Shown here piece after piece: positions 32,522 to 41,696 of a stretch of 64,000 nucleotides of DNA (positions are counted from its first letter, which is position 1; every line of letters begins with the position of its first letter). This DNA is from Coraliomargarita sinensis (GTDB lineage: Bacteria > Verrucomicrobiota > Verrucomicrobiia > Opitutales > Coraliomargaritaceae), in the NCBI RefSeq assembly GCF_003185655.1, contig NZ_QHJQ01000008.1, forward strand, positions 62,001-126,000. Direction: 5' to 3'. The notes below the pieces were generated by a model that made no database searches, was not told the DNA's origin, and saw nothing but the letters and a program-made list of their open reading frames with translations. Position numbers and translations under genes: made by a program.

Positions 32522-34113
32522 AGCGTTTTACCGAACTATTTATGGAGCTGGATGCCTCCAACCGCACGACGGCAAAATTGGCAGCGCTGAAGCGCTACTT
32601 CAATGAGGTCCCACCCGCTGATGCGGCTTGGGCGGTATATTTCCTGACAGGGCAACGGATCAAACGGGTGGTCAAAACCGGGAATCTGCGTGATTGGGCG
32701 GCCGGTGCCTGTGGCTTCCCGCTCTGGATGCTGGAGGAGTGTTACAATCATGTCGGCGACCTGGCCGAGACATTGGCATTGCTGATGAATAACCGGGGCA
32801 AGGACGGAAGCGAATCGACGGCGCCGCCTCTGCATGAGTTGGTGGAAACAAGGATTCTGGCACTGCGCGGTCTCGAAACGGAAGATCAGAGACAAAAGAT
32901 GGTGGCAACCTGGGCAGAGCTCAGCGGGGATGCCTGCTTTGTCTTTAACAAACTCATTACCGGGGGCTTTCGCGTCGGCGTCAGTAGAACGCTGGTCAAT
33001 CGCGCCTTGGCCGAGGTAGTGGGTGTCGAGCCGGCGATTATGGCGCACCGCCTGATGGGGGACTGGCGTCCGACGCCCGAAAATTACCGCGCGCTCTTCG
33101 ACTCGGAGTCGGCGCGGGACGATCCGGCCCGACCTTACCCTTTTTGTCTGGCCTATCCACTCGACGATAAAGAACCGGAAACGCTCGGCCCTGTCAGCGA
33201 CTGGCAAGTCGAATGGAAGTGGGACGGGATCCGCGCCCAACTGATTAAGCGGGGTGGGGAGGTCCTGCTCTGGTCACGTGGTGAAGAATTGGTGGGCGAT
33301 CAGTTTCCTGAAGTCATTGAGGCGGCTCAGGCCTGGCCGGACGAGGTCGTGCTCGATGGTGAGCTGTTGGCCTGGGCGGGCGACGGCCCCGCCCCTTTCT
33401 CCGAATTGCAGCGACGGCTCGGGCGGAAAAAAGTGGGTCCCAAGCTACGACGCGAGGTGCCGGTGGTCTTCATGGCCTATGACTTGATGGAGCGACAAGG
33501 CGAAGACTATCGGGAAAAAAGCACCGTGTGTCGCCGGAAGGCTTTGGAGAGGTACACGGAAAAAGTGGCGGACGACATTCTGCAGAGGTCTGCTTTGGTC
33601 GAGGTGGAATCCTGGTCGGCGGCCGCCGCCCTGCGTGAAGAATCACGGCAGCGTCGGGTGGAGGGGCTGATGCTCAAACACAAAGAGGTCGGCTACTTCG
33701 CCGGCCGGAAGAAAGGCGAGTGGTGGAAATGGAAGGTCGATCCCTACACGGTCGATGCGGTTCTGGTTTATGCGCAACAGGGCCATGGGCGACGTGCCGG
33801 ACTTTACACGGACTACACTTTTTCCATTTGGCGGGGTGGTGAGTTGGTGCCTTTCGCGAAGGCCTACTCAGGTCTGTCTGATAAGGAAATCCGCGAAGTC
33901 GATCGCTGGATACGACAAAACACATTGGACAGTCACGGGCCGGTGCGGGTGGTCGAGCCGGAACTGGTCTTTGAAATCGCTTTTGAAGGGATTAGCCCGT
34001 CCAAACGTCATAAATCCGGGATTGCGGTTCGCTTCCCCCGTATTCACCGCTGGCGTCGCGACAAACCCAAAACCGAGGCCGATACATTGGAGACCGTGCT
34101 GGAACTGTTATAG
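32518..34113 (+). CDS. ATP-dependent DNA ligase (bacterial repair type)
   Basis: The 531-residue protein has an N-terminal DNA-binding domain (LDASNRTTAKLAALKRYF) and the nucleotidyl transferase core with motif I VEWKWDGIRAQ, in which Lys234 takes the AMP. It also has DGELLAW (motif III), VFMAYDLMERQGEDYR, EGLMLKHKEVGYFAGRKKG (motif IV) and WWKWKVDPYTVDAVLVYAQ (motif V). An OB-fold domain ends the protein. It seals DNA nicks in a repair role; the essential NAD-dependent ligase is a separate enzyme elsewhere. It is coupled to the exonuclease. The Lhr-type helicase and phosphoesterase partners seen in the full cluster are not adjacent. Confidence 0.92.
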
Positions 34114-34231
34114 CGGCTTTGATACCAATGCCAGTGTTCAAAGCCTAAGGGCTTCGGCTACGAAGTTGAAAAGTAACCGAGTCGCCGAATGCCTTCGCGT
34201 TTGGATATTCCAGATTTCTTCAATCGAGTGC

Positions 34232-34259
34232 TTGACGCATCCGTTATGAATCCTACTGT
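34232..34259 (+). promoter_or_regulatory. Probable promoter of tRNA-Gln
   Basis: TTGACG (34232-34237) and TACTGT (34254-34259) are spaced by 16 bp and lie about 15 bp before the mature tRNA 5' end. Confidence 0.5.
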
Positions 34260-34272
34260 CCCGCTCCTTTGA

Positions 34273-34347
<75 letters not shown>

Positions 34348-34420
34348 ATTCAGTTAGCTCCGGCGCAGAGAACTTGCCCGGGGCTTTCTTGTGTTCGGGG
34401 AAATGTGACAGGGATGAGAA

Positions 34421-34511
34421 CCCCGGTTCGACGTAGCGCAGCGGAGATGGGGCATCCGAAGGATGAGTCCGCAGGACCGAGCGTAGCGAGCCAAACCCTA
34501 TCGGCCTGCCA
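34421..34511 (+). repeat. Partial duplicate of the tRNA-Gln 3' end, split by a palindromic insert
   Basis: CCCCGGTTCGA (34421-34431) matches the left half of the T-arm. AACCCTATCGGCCTGCCA (34494-34511) matches the rest of the tRNA through CCA, with one difference from the functional tRNA in the last 16 bases. The 62 nt between them contain hairpins CATCC-GAA-GGATG and GTCC-GCA-GGAC. It looks like an attachment-site-type duplication later hit by a repeat element. The remaining gap from 34512 to 34672 holds a stem CATCCTTC/GAAGGATG and nothing else I recognise. Confidence 0.55.
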
Positions 34512-34672
34512 TCCTTCGCAGGAGCGGTGCAACGGTGAAGGATGTCACGCCGGAGGCTTCTCGGCAGAAGCGTAGGCGGACCTTCCTGCAATTGGTGTCG
34601 CTCCTGACGACGGCTTGAAATACCACCGAGTTTCGGGACAGTCACCGTGGAGCGGCCCCATTCTTTTCTATG

Positions 34673-34684
34673 GACAAGTGTGTC
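34673..34684. promoter_or_regulatory. Palindromic operator candidate before the Rrf2 gene
   Basis: GACA-AGTG-TGTC is a perfect half-site palindrome 21 bp before the rrf2 start codon. The same GACA-N4-TGTC arrangement occurs twice in front of the porin gene, suggesting autoregulation by the Rrf2 protein. Confidence 0.65.
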
Positions 34685-34705
34685 GATTAATGTCATGAGT
34701 TTCTC

Positions 34706-35137
34706 ATGTTAAGTTTGTCGCAAGGTGTTGGTTACGCAGTCAAGGCCCTGGCCTACGTGGATGATGAGCGGGGATCGGGGCAGTTTGTGCGTGACATTGC
34801 GGAACAAGCGGAAGTGCCGCCATCCTATCTGGCTAAGATATTCAAAAGACTGGTGGATAGTGAGGTGCTTGTCTCCAAGCGTGGTTGGGCTGGCGGTACG
34901 CGTTTGGCTCGCTCGCCTGAAAGCATCACGCTTCTCGAGATCGCAGAAGCGGTTGACGGTAAGGACTGGAATTCCAGATGCCTGCTAGGGCAGGAGATAT
35001 GCAGCGATGAGCGCGCATGTCCGACTCACGATTTTTGGAAAGTTGAGCGCAAGGCCATAGCCGAAAAACTGAAGAGAATTACTCTGGCCGAATGTATCGA
35101 TTTTGAGCGCGAGCGTGCGCTCAAAAAGCACGCTTAA
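34706..35137 (+). CDS. Rrf2-family transcriptional regulator with three conserved cysteines
   Basis: The 143-residue protein has the Rrf2 winged helix (LSQGVGYAVKALAYVDDE, then VRDIAEQAEVPPSYLAKIFKRLVDSEVL) and a linker with GWAGGTRLARSPESITLLEIAEAVDG. The cysteines are in RCLLGQEICSDERACPTHDFW, spacing C-X6-C-X5-C, close to the Fe-S ligands of IscR/NsrR-type members. It is therefore likely to sense redox state, iron-sulfur status or nitric oxide through a cluster. Matching palindromes in front of this gene and of the following porin gene suggest it controls both. The start at 34706 is the only ATG in frame near the operator. Confidence 0.88.
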   Translation: MLSLSQGVGYAVKALAYVDDERGSGQFVRDIAEQAEVPPSYLAKIFKRLVDSEVLVSKRGWAGGTRLARSPESITLLEIAEAVDGKDWNSRCLLGQEICSDERACPTHDFWKVERKAIAEKLKRITLAECIDFERERALKKHA

Positions 35138-35199
35138 ACAGTCCGGAATCGATTTTGTGATTCACTGAAGAGCTCTCGGTTCGATTTTTCCTGATAAAA

Positions 35200-35250
35200 C
35201 GACACTAGTGTCGATTTAAAACTGGACAAGAGTGTCTAATATAGTATAAG
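35200..35250 (+). promoter_or_regulatory. Porin promoter with two Rrf2-type operators
   Basis: Two palindromes lie 24 bp apart: CGACACTAGTGTCG (35200-35213) and GACA-AGAG-TGTC (35225-35236). A promoter overlaps the second: TGGACA (35223-35228) and TATAAG (35245-35250) with 16-bp spacing. Binding at the second site would cover the -35, which fits repression. Confidence 0.7.
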
Positions 35251-35313
35251 AATTAGTTATATTAAGACATTACGATCTTAGTATAACTAAAGACAAATAA
35301 CAGGAGACACATA

Positions 35314-36729
35314 ATGAAAATGAATAAATCCAAACTTATCCTCGGGGCGCTCTCCCTGGGGTTGCTGGCTGCCCCTTCGCTCTCGGCTGAGGAGTATGTC
35401 ACCAAGGAGGAGTTCCTCCAACTGCAGAAGCAAATGCAGACGCTCAGCCAACAGCTGCAAACGGCTCAACAACAAGTCGCCTCCAATCGAATGGCTAAGG
35501 AGGAATTCGAGGCCCTAGAGAAAAAGATGGCCGATGTTGAGATGACTTGGGACAACTGGTTATCCCGGGACATGCAGTATTACCGTCAACCGGGTAAAGA
35601 AGGCATCAACGTCTTCGAAGCCCCCAAGGAAACCGATGTCGCTTTTGATGGCGTCAAGGTGAGAATTGGCGGTGCGAGTACTCTCCAATTTCAGGGATTG
35701 ACTCAGGATAACGATTCCGGGGGCTTGAAGTCACTGACCAACAACTTCAACCTTGCGACCGCTAACCTAGACCTTGATGTCGCTTTGGCGGAAGGGGTTC
35801 GGATGCACTTGCGGACTTACCTCTCTTCCCAGCACCACCCGGAAGCATGGGTCAAAGGGGGTTACCTGCAAGTCGACAGCCTGGACTTTGTTCAGGAGGG
35901 CTTCCTTGCGGGCCTGATGGAAAACGTTCGTATCAAGGTCGGACACATGGAAATCAACTACGGGGATAACCACTTCCGCCGGACAGATAATGCCGACTCC
36001 ATGTACAACCCGTTTGTGGGTAATTACATCATGGATTCCTTCACGACGGAGGTCGGTGCCGAAGTTTATTACTTCTGTGATGATTTCTTTGGTATGGTAG
36101 GTGTGAGCAACGGCAATCTAAACCAGAGCAGTGCCGATCCGGGCGTTGCCAACGAACCGTCCTACGTCGGTAAACTTGGATATGATGCTCAGTTGACCGA
36201 GGACCTTCGGGTTCGGCTCACCGGTTCCGTATATGCCTCGTTCAACTCGGCGGCCCAATATCTCTATGATGGCGACCGCTCGGGCTCACGTTATTATAAC
36301 GTGATGGAAGGCAGCTTCAGGAGCGGTCGCTTTGCACCTGGCTTTGACAACGAGCTAGTCGCCATCATGGTCAACCCCTTCGTAAAGTACAAGGGGCTTG
36401 AAATCTACGGCGTGCTTGAAACCGTATCCGGAGCGAAGGGTGATGCCGATTACTCGGCAAATCAATATGCTGCGGAAGTGCTCTACCGCTTTGGTGAAAA
36501 TGAGCGCTTTTACATCGGTGGTCGCTACAATCTGGTCGACGCCGAGCTCGCAACCGGTGAAGACGTTGAGATTGATCGCATCAATCTTGGTGGTGGATGG
36601 TTTATCACCGATAACGTTCTCGCGAAAATTGAGTACGTGACCCAGTCCTATGACGGCTTCCCCGAGGGTAGTATCTATGATGGTGGTGAGTTCAATGGCA
36701 TCATGCTAGAAGGCGCCATCAGCTTCTAA
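35314..36729 (+). CDS. Outer-membrane porin with N-terminal coiled coil
   Basis: The 471-residue protein has a strong ribosome site (AGGAG before ATG 35314) and a signal peptide (KSKLILGALSLGLLAAPSLSA). A coiled-coil segment (about 25-75, EEFLQLQKQMQTLSQQLQTA, then EFEALEKKMADVE) precedes a beta-barrel of alternating polar/aromatic strands ending in the aromatic FNGIMLEGAISF. The coiled coil probably trimerises or tethers the porin to the envelope. Substrate is unknown. The gene is controlled by a promoter carrying Rrf2-type operators and is followed by two yceI-like genes, so its job is probably linked to the signal sensed by the regulator. Confidence 0.8.
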   Translation: MKMNKSKLILGALSLGLLAAPSLSAEEYVTKEEFLQLQKQMQTLSQQLQTAQQQVASNRMAKEEFEALEKKMADVEMTWDNWLSRDMQYYRQPGKEGINVFEAPKETDVAFDGVKVRIGGASTLQFQGLTQDNDSGGLKSLTNNFNLATANLDLDVALAEGVRMHLRTYLSSQHHPEAWVKGGYLQVDSLDFVQEGFLAGLMENVRIKVGHMEINYGDNHFRRTDNADSMYNPFVGNYIMDSFTTEVGAEVYYFCDDFFGMVGVSNGNLNQSSADPGVANEPSYVGKLGYDAQLTEDLRVRLTGSVYASFNSAAQYLYDGDRSGSRYYNVMEGSFRSGRFAPGFDNELVAIMVNPFVKYKGLEIYGVLETVSGAKGDADYSANQYAAEVLYRFGENERFYIGGRYNLVDAELATGEDVEIDRINLGGGWFITDNVLAKIEYVTQSYDGFPEGSIYDGGEFNGIMLEGAISF

Positions 36730-36761
36730 GGTCTCAAGATATAACCCAATAATGTGCTGGG

Positions 36762-36793
36762 CTGGAAGGGTCCGAACCCCTGCCGGCTCCACT
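36762..36793 (+). other. tRNA/tmRNA-like 3' end fragment
   Basis: AGGG-TCCGAAC-CCCT forms a T-arm with a near-consensus T-loop, and it is followed by GCCGGCTCCACT, which looks like the acceptor 3' strand of tmRNA (the GCCGGCTCCAC ending is typical of ssrA). No matching 5' half is present upstream. It may be an attachment-site remnant left by integration at ssrA. The evidence is limited to this short segment. Confidence 0.4.
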
Positions 36794-36818
36794 TTAAAAA
36801 GCTTACAAGTAAACGATC

Positions 36819-37484
36819 ATGAAAAATCCTATCACAGGTAAAAATATTCCCGTTTTTCTGCTCCTTGCCCTCGCCGCGGCCGTCTCGCCCTTCTTATCGG
36901 CAGCCCAGGCAGAGGGGTCTGAAAAACTTGTCTTTTCGAGCGAATCGGAAGACTCCGGAAAGATTCTTATCACCGGCACCTCCTCGCTCCATGACTGGGA
37001 AATTGTCGGGAAAAACATCGCCGGCAGTTTGACGGTCACCACGACTAAAAATGGAGAGCGTGACCTTGAGGTTAGCCTCCCCGTTGAAGCTCAGGTGAAA
37101 ATCCCGGTGAAAAGCCTCGAGAGCGGCAAGGGCATCATGGACAAAAAGATGTTCAAGGCGCTGGAGGGAAAGAAGCACGAAAACGTGCTCTTCGTCCTGG
37201 ACTCGCTGGAAATCGTGGAGGCCGATCCGGATCCGGAAAAGGCAAACCTCCAGGTGCTCAACGTCAAAGCGAAGGGCAAACTGAGTATTGCCGGTGAAAC
37301 CCGCTGGATACAGTTCCCCGCTGCAATTGATTGGGACGCCGCCAAAAAGCTGGTAAGTGTCTCAGGAGAGACGGATATCCGTATGACGGATTTCGGGATC
37401 GATCCTCCGACGGCGCTTCTGGGAACCTTGAAAACCGGTAATGAAGTTAAGGTCTCCTTTTCCTGGACGCCGAAGTTACAATAA
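36819..37484 (+). CDS. YceI-like periplasmic protein, first of two
   Basis: This 221-residue protein has a signal peptide (FLLLALAAAVSPFLSAAQA) and a YceI-type beta-barrel. It opens VFSSESEDSGKILITGTSSLHDWEIVGKNIAG and contains VKSLESGKGIMDKKMFKAL and IRMTDFGIDPPTALLGTLKTG near the end. YceI proteins are lipocalin-like and bind isoprenoid or other amphipathic lipids in the periplasm. The gene lies 89 bp after the porin and 36 bp before a paralogue, so the three probably form one unit. Confidence 0.82.
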   Translation: MKNPITGKNIPVFLLLALAAAVSPFLSAAQAEGSEKLVFSSESEDSGKILITGTSSLHDWEIVGKNIAGSLTVTTTKNGERDLEVSLPVEAQVKIPVKSLESGKGIMDKKMFKALEGKKHENVLFVLDSLEIVEADPDPEKANLQVLNVKAKGKLSIAGETRWIQFPAAIDWDAAKKLVSVSGETDIRMTDFGIDPPTALLGTLKTGNEVKVSFSWTPKLQ

Positions 37485-37520
37485 ATTAAAAAGTTTCAAA
37501 CGCCGCAATCATGATCTGAA

Positions 37521-38255
37521 ATGAAAGCATGGATCAATCGCAGCATGCTTCTGGCAGCCGCATTCTTATGCGCAGGGGCGGTTTGGGCTCAAGGGCAAGC
37601 GGCGGATACGGAGGGTGATTTTATCTACCGTCTGAAGAAAGCGCCTGCCGAAGTCAGCGTACGCGGTACCTCGACGATCGGACATTGGGATTGCAGCCAA
37701 AATAGCATCGATGGTTTGGCCAGAATCAATGTCAGCGCTAAAGCATTGCGTGAAAGTCTAGCGGTGTTGTTGAAAGGCGAACCGAAAAGTCCGAGCCTCA
37801 ATGAGATGTGGAAGGATCTTGAGTCTCAGGTCCGGGTGGCGGTGGATGCGAATAACTTCACCTGTGACAATAAACGAATGAAACGTGATCTGGAGGAGGT
37901 GATTCAGGCGGACAAGTACCCGAGCATTAACTTCTGGTTCTCCAAGATAGTCGGGGAGGGCACAATCGAAAGTGACAAGCACGGGGCTTACCTGATCCTG
38001 AAAGTAGAGGGGGATCTACTTTTTGGCGGTCAGCGCAGAAAGACGAGGCATACCGCGGAGATTCGGTTGAGCGAAAAAAATCTGATCGAAGTTAAAGGAA
38101 AATTGGATCTCGAGATGACGGACTTTGGAATCAAGCCGCCGACAGCTCTTTTCGGCCTGATTCGGGCAAACAATAACTTTCAGGTCGATTATTGGATAAA
38201 GATCAAAGCAGAGGATTGTGCCATTGTGTTTGAAGATGGCTCCCGACGGCTTTAA
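37521..38255 (+). CDS. YceI-like periplasmic protein, second of two
   Basis: This 244-residue protein has a signal peptide (RSMLLAAAFLCAGAVWAQG) and a YceI barrel: VSVRGTSTIGHWDCSQNSIDG, CDNKRMKRDLEEVIQADKYP and the terminal LEMTDFGIKPPTALFGLIRA, which mirrors the same motif in the upstream paralogue. Single cysteines in HWDCSQN and FTCDNKR could form a disulfide. Its lipid ligand is unknown. The pairing with a porin under a Rrf2-type promoter suggests a response to redox stress at the envelope. Confidence 0.8.
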   Translation: MKAWINRSMLLAAAFLCAGAVWAQGQAADTEGDFIYRLKKAPAEVSVRGTSTIGHWDCSQNSIDGLARINVSAKALRESLAVLLKGEPKSPSLNEMWKDLESQVRVAVDANNFTCDNKRMKRDLEEVIQADKYPSINFWFSKIVGEGTIESDKHGAYLILKVEGDLLFGGQRRKTRHTAEIRLSEKNLIEVKGKLDLEMTDFGIKPPTALFGLIRANNNFQVDYWIKIKAEDCAIVFEDGSRRL

Positions 38256-38390
38256 TATTCAATACAGTAAGAATGCGGTCGATAGCACGGTTTTGCCGGC
38301 TCGATTTTCTGCGGAAAAAGTGCGCTCTATTTGCCAGCTTTGAATGTCGTATTAGTTGCATGCATTGGAAATAAGGTTCTTCCTATCCAG

Positions 38391-40697
38391 ATGCCTGCTT
38401 TTGAAATAACAAAAAATCCGCTCGCTGGCGTACGATCTATAATCAGGATTTTGTTTTTCTCGTTTTTTGCCGGAAGCGTTCCCGCCCAGGCCGCCCCCGA
38501 GAGGGTTCTTTGGGAAGACAGGCCTGCACAGACTTGGATGACCGAGGCCTATCCGATCGGCAACGGGCCCATGGGCGCCATGCTTTTCGGCGGGACGGAA
38601 GTGGGCCGCATTCAGTTTAACGAGATCAGCCTCTGGAGCGGCGACCGTATGCTCGGCCAATCACCCAAGCGGAATGAGAAGGGCTTTTTCGTCAACAGCA
38701 TGGGGGCCTATCAGGCTTTTGGGGATATCCTCCTGCATTTGGGCCACGACTTTGCCAAGGTGAAGGATTATCGCCGTGAGCTCGACATCAGTCATGCGGT
38801 CCATCGTGTCAGCTACCTTTACGAAGGTGTGCGCTACGAACAGCTTGCCTTTGCCAGCCACCCCGACGGCGTGATCGTGATGCAACTGTCCGCGGACAAG
38901 CCGGGTGCGATCGACGGGCGCATTCAGCTGACCGATAGCCATGAGGCGAAAATCACGGCCGTGGGCAATCGTCTGACTTCGACCGGGGCCATCGGCAACG
39001 GTTTTGAGTATGAGGCTCAGCTTCTGGTCTTGAATGAGGGCGGGCTGGTTCGATCAGCAAATGATGGTGGGGCTGTCTCGAATCCCTGGGGAATTCAGTC
39101 TCCCGACGCTTCGCTCATTGCCGAGAATTGTGACAGCCTGACTTTGATTCTCTCTGCCGGGACAAACTTCATTCAGGACCACCGGCGCGAGTGGATCGGG
39201 CCACATCCGCATGAAGCGGTGACCGCCCGTGTCGATGCTGCCGCCAGGAGGAGTGTACATTTTCTTTACGAGCGTCATCAGGCCGACTTCCGCTCGCTCT
39301 ACGGGCGTTTCAGTATCGACCTGGGTACGTCCGCAGCGAAAGTGCTACGCTTGCCCACCGAGACCCGGCTCAAGGCCTACAAGCAGGGTGCGGATGACCC
39401 GGATCTCGAGGAGCTGGTCTGTCAGTTTGGCCGCTACCTTTTGATCAGCTGTTCAAGGCTGGGCTCCTTGCCCGCCAACCTGCAGGGGGTCTGGAACCAC
39501 TCCAACAATCCGCCCTGGCAGTGTGACTATCATTCCAATATTAATTTCCAGATGAACTACTGGCCGGCCGAGCCGGCCAATCTGGCCGAGTGCCATCTCC
39601 CCATGATCGACTACATCGACAGCATACGGGAAGTGAGTAAGGTAAATACTCGTGGCGAGTTCGGCGATGTACGCGGCTGGACAGTGCAAACCATGAATAA
39701 CCCCTGTGGTGTTTCCTACTACAAATGGAACACCGTCGGGAGTGCGTGGTATGCGCAGCACCTTTGGGAGCATTACGCGTACGGTTTGGATGAAGGCTAT
39801 CTGCGCAAGACTGCATATCCGATCCTGAAAGAGATTTGCCATTTCTGGCAGGACCGTCTCAAGGAACGTCCGGACGGCACTCTGGTCGCACCGGACGGCT
39901 GGTCGCCCGAGCACGGCCCGGTGGAGGATGGGGTGTCCTACGACCAGCAAATTATCCACGATCTCTTCACCAATACGATCGAAGCTGCGGGAATTCTGGA
40001 TGTGGATCCCGAATTCAGAGCCGAGCTGATCGATATGCGTTCGCGTCTGCTTAAACCGCAAATCGGGCGCTGGGGACAGCTGCAGGAGTGGGAGGAGGAC
40101 CGGGACGACCCGAACGATAAGCACCGCCACGTTTCGCATCTGTTCGGTCTTTTCCCGGGCCGTCAAATCTCCATTGAAGAAACGCCTGATCTAGCCGAAG
40201 CGGCGCGGGTCACACTCAACGCCCGGGGGGATGAAAGCACTGGCTGGAGCCGCGCCTGGAAGGTCAATTTCTGGGCCCGCCTCTGGGAAGGGGACCGGGC
40301 CTACAAGCTACTGCGCAACTTCATTCATGTCGTCCGTGAAGCACGTGTGATTTACGGGGAAGGGGGGGCCGGGCTCTACCCCAACTTGCTCTGTTCGCAT
40401 CCGCCCTTTCAAATTGACGGCAACCTCGGTCTGGTGGCCGGCTACTGCGAAATGCTGGTGCAAAGCCAGACGGATACCATTCATCTTCTTCCCGCCTTGC
40501 CCGCGGCCTGGCCCGAAGGGAGTGTCAGAGGGATCCGTGCTCGCGGCGGTTTTGAAGTCGATTTGGAGTGGAAACGCGGCAAGCTGACCCAAGCGGTTAT
40601 CCACTCTCAAGCAGGGCGACCCTGCACCGTCGCCTACGAAGACCAGGTCGAACAGTTCGATACTAAAGTCGGTGGCGAGTATCGTCTGCGGTTTTGA
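38391..40697 (+). CDS. Alpha-L-fucosidase, glycoside hydrolase family 95
   Basis: The protein is about 768 residues from ATG 38391, which gives a clean signal peptide (RIRIILFFSFFAG-type hydrophobic core, cleaved after AQA); an upstream in-frame codon at 38331 is less likely. GH95 signatures are LWEDRPAQTWMTEAYPIGNGPMGAMLFGG, NEISLWSGD, the catalytic-site asparagines in SNINFQMNYWPAEPANL, EHGPVEDGVSYDQQIIHDLF and the conserved Asp in FQIDGNLG. It is an inverting enzyme for alpha-1,2-linked L-fucose (some members act on galactose). It stands about 33 kb from the GH29 gene. Note that residues quoted in the signal region are approximate. Confidence 0.88.
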   Translation: MPAFEITKNPLAGVRSIIRILFFSFFAGSVPAQAAPERVLWEDRPAQTWMTEAYPIGNGPMGAMLFGGTEVGRIQFNEISLWSGDRMLGQSPKRNEKGFFVNSMGAYQAFGDILLHLGHDFAKVKDYRRELDISHAVHRVSYLYEGVRYEQLAFASHPDGVIVMQLSADKPGAIDGRIQLTDSHEAKITAVGNRLTSTGAIGNGFEYEAQLLVLNEGGLVRSANDGGAVSNPWGIQSPDASLIAENCDSLTLILSAGTNFIQDHRREWIGPHPHEAVTARVDAAARRSVHFLYERHQADFRSLYGRFSIDLGTSAAKVLRLPTETRLKAYKQGADDPDLEELVCQFGRYLLISCSRLGSLPANLQGVWNHSNNPPWQCDYHSNINFQMNYWPAEPANLAECHLPMIDYIDSIREVSKVNTRGEFGDVRGWTVQTMNNPCGVSYYKWNTVGSAWYAQHLWEHYAYGLDEGYLRKTAYPILKEICHFWQDRLKERPDGTLVAPDGWSPEHGPVEDGVSYDQQIIHDLFTNTIEAAGILDVDPEFRAELIDMRSRLLKPQIGRWGQLQEWEEDRDDPNDKHRHVSHLFGLFPGRQISIEETPDLAEAARVTLNARGDESTGWSRAWKVNFWARLWEGDRAYKLLRNFIHVVREARVIYGEGGAGLYPNLLCSHPPFQIDGNLGLVAGYCEMLVQSQTDTIHLLPALPAAWPEGSVRGIRARGGFEVDLEWKRGKLTQAVIHSQAGRPCTVAYEDQVEQFDTKVGGEYRLRF

Positions 40698-40783
40698 ACC
40701 GGGAGGCCGCTTCCGGCTGTTTGCGTGGACACCTCTAACTCATAAAACTTGACCCCGAACTGAAAAAATAGTTTTCTGTGCTA

Positions 40784-41032
40784 ATGAAAAATATCACAGT
40801 TTCTGTAGATGAAGAGGTTTATCACAGGGCGCGGATTCGGGCCGCCGAGCAAAAAACCTCGGTTTCGGCGATCGTTCGGAAATTACTTGAAGAAGTCTCG
40901 CAGGAGAAGACCGAGTTCGAGCGACTCATGGAACTGGAGGAAAAGACCCTTCAAGGCATGAAGGGGGCGAAATTTTCTGCTTCGAATCGCTTGGACCGTG
41001 AGAGTTTGCACGACCGTGATGCGCTTCGTTGA
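40784..41032 (+). CDS. VapB-type antitoxin (ribbon-helix-helix-like)
   Basis: This small protein of 82 residues starts MKNITVSVDEEVYHRARIRA, followed by AEQKTSVSAIVRKLLEEV. It is a ribbon-helix-helix DNA-binding fold with a charged C-terminal tail that would wrap the toxin. It overlaps the PIN-domain gene by 14 bp, the usual antitoxin-toxin order. It should neutralise the RNase and repress the operon. ATG 40784 fits better than the GTG two codons earlier. Confidence 0.8.
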   Translation: MKNITVSVDEEVYHRARIRAAEQKTSVSAIVRKLLEEVSQEKTEFERLMELEEKTLQGMKGAKFSASNRLDRESLHDRDALR

Positions 41033-41426
41033 TACCAATATTCTCCTGTATCGGATCAGCTCGGATCCTCTGGAAAGCCACAAGCAAATCGTGGCAGCGG
41101 AGATCCTGTCTCAGCGCGATCTTAGTCTTTCTGTCCAAGTCTTGCAGGAGTTCTACGTCCAATCGACAAGACCGTCCCGTCCCGATCCGCTTTCTCACGC
41201 GGACGCTTGCGCCTTGATTCGTTCGTGGAAGCGTTACCCGGTTCTGGGTCTGGATGTGGCACTTGTCGAGCGTGCTTTTTCCGCCAAGGAGCGTTGGCAG
41301 CTTTCTTATTGGGATGCCGCCATTCTCGAAGCCGCCCGCAGCTGCGAGTGCGAGGTTCTTTTGAGCGAAGATTTAAACCATGGGCAGGACTACGACGGCG
41401 TGCGCGTCGTCAACCCCTTTCTCTGA
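41019..41426 (+). CDS. VapC-type toxin (PIN-domain ribonuclease)
   Basis: The 135-residue PIN-domain protein starts MRFVDTNILLYRIS, with Asp5 as the first metal-binding acid. The others are Glu in VLQEFYV, Asp in YWDAAILEAA and Asp in LLSEDLNHGQDY. These four acids bind Mg2+ for cleavage of RNA, in VapC usually tRNA or rRNA. It overlaps the antitoxin gene by 14 bp, indicating coupled translation. Confidence 0.88.
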   Translation: MRFVDTNILLYRISSDPLESHKQIVAAEILSQRDLSLSVQVLQEFYVQSTRPSRPDPLSHADACALIRSWKRYPVLGLDVALVERAFSAKERWQLSYWDAAILEAARSCECEVLLSEDLNHGQDYDGVRVVNPFL

Positions 41427-41696
41427 CGAGAATCTCGACCGAGCCCTTAGCGCTTATGAATTTACGAAATGGCCCGTTTTTGCCCCCGTCAGACCTGGCC
41501 CCTGCTACTAATGGGACGAAAACGAATAATAATAAGACGGGCAAACCGAGAAGTCGACTCATGTCGTCTAAGCTGAATAAATCAGAGGAACATACAATCC
41601 CTTAGCTTCTCTTTGCCCATTCACTGCAGGAGGGCAAGTTCGGGAAACGAAGCCGGGTAACTAATTGATTTTTAGGAGTTTCGAGCTTCTAAGAAC

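Noticed and set aside
34348..34705. Second tRNA gene after tRNA-Gln
   Set aside because: Only the T-arm and acceptor end are present and they are interrupted. No D-arm or anticodon arm exists, so it is a remnant rather than a gene.
41432..41690. Possible 49-codon gene at 41457-41605 after vapC
   Set aside because: Its product is Asn/Lys/Ser-rich with no motif or ribosome site; I see no support for a gene in this 270-bp gap.
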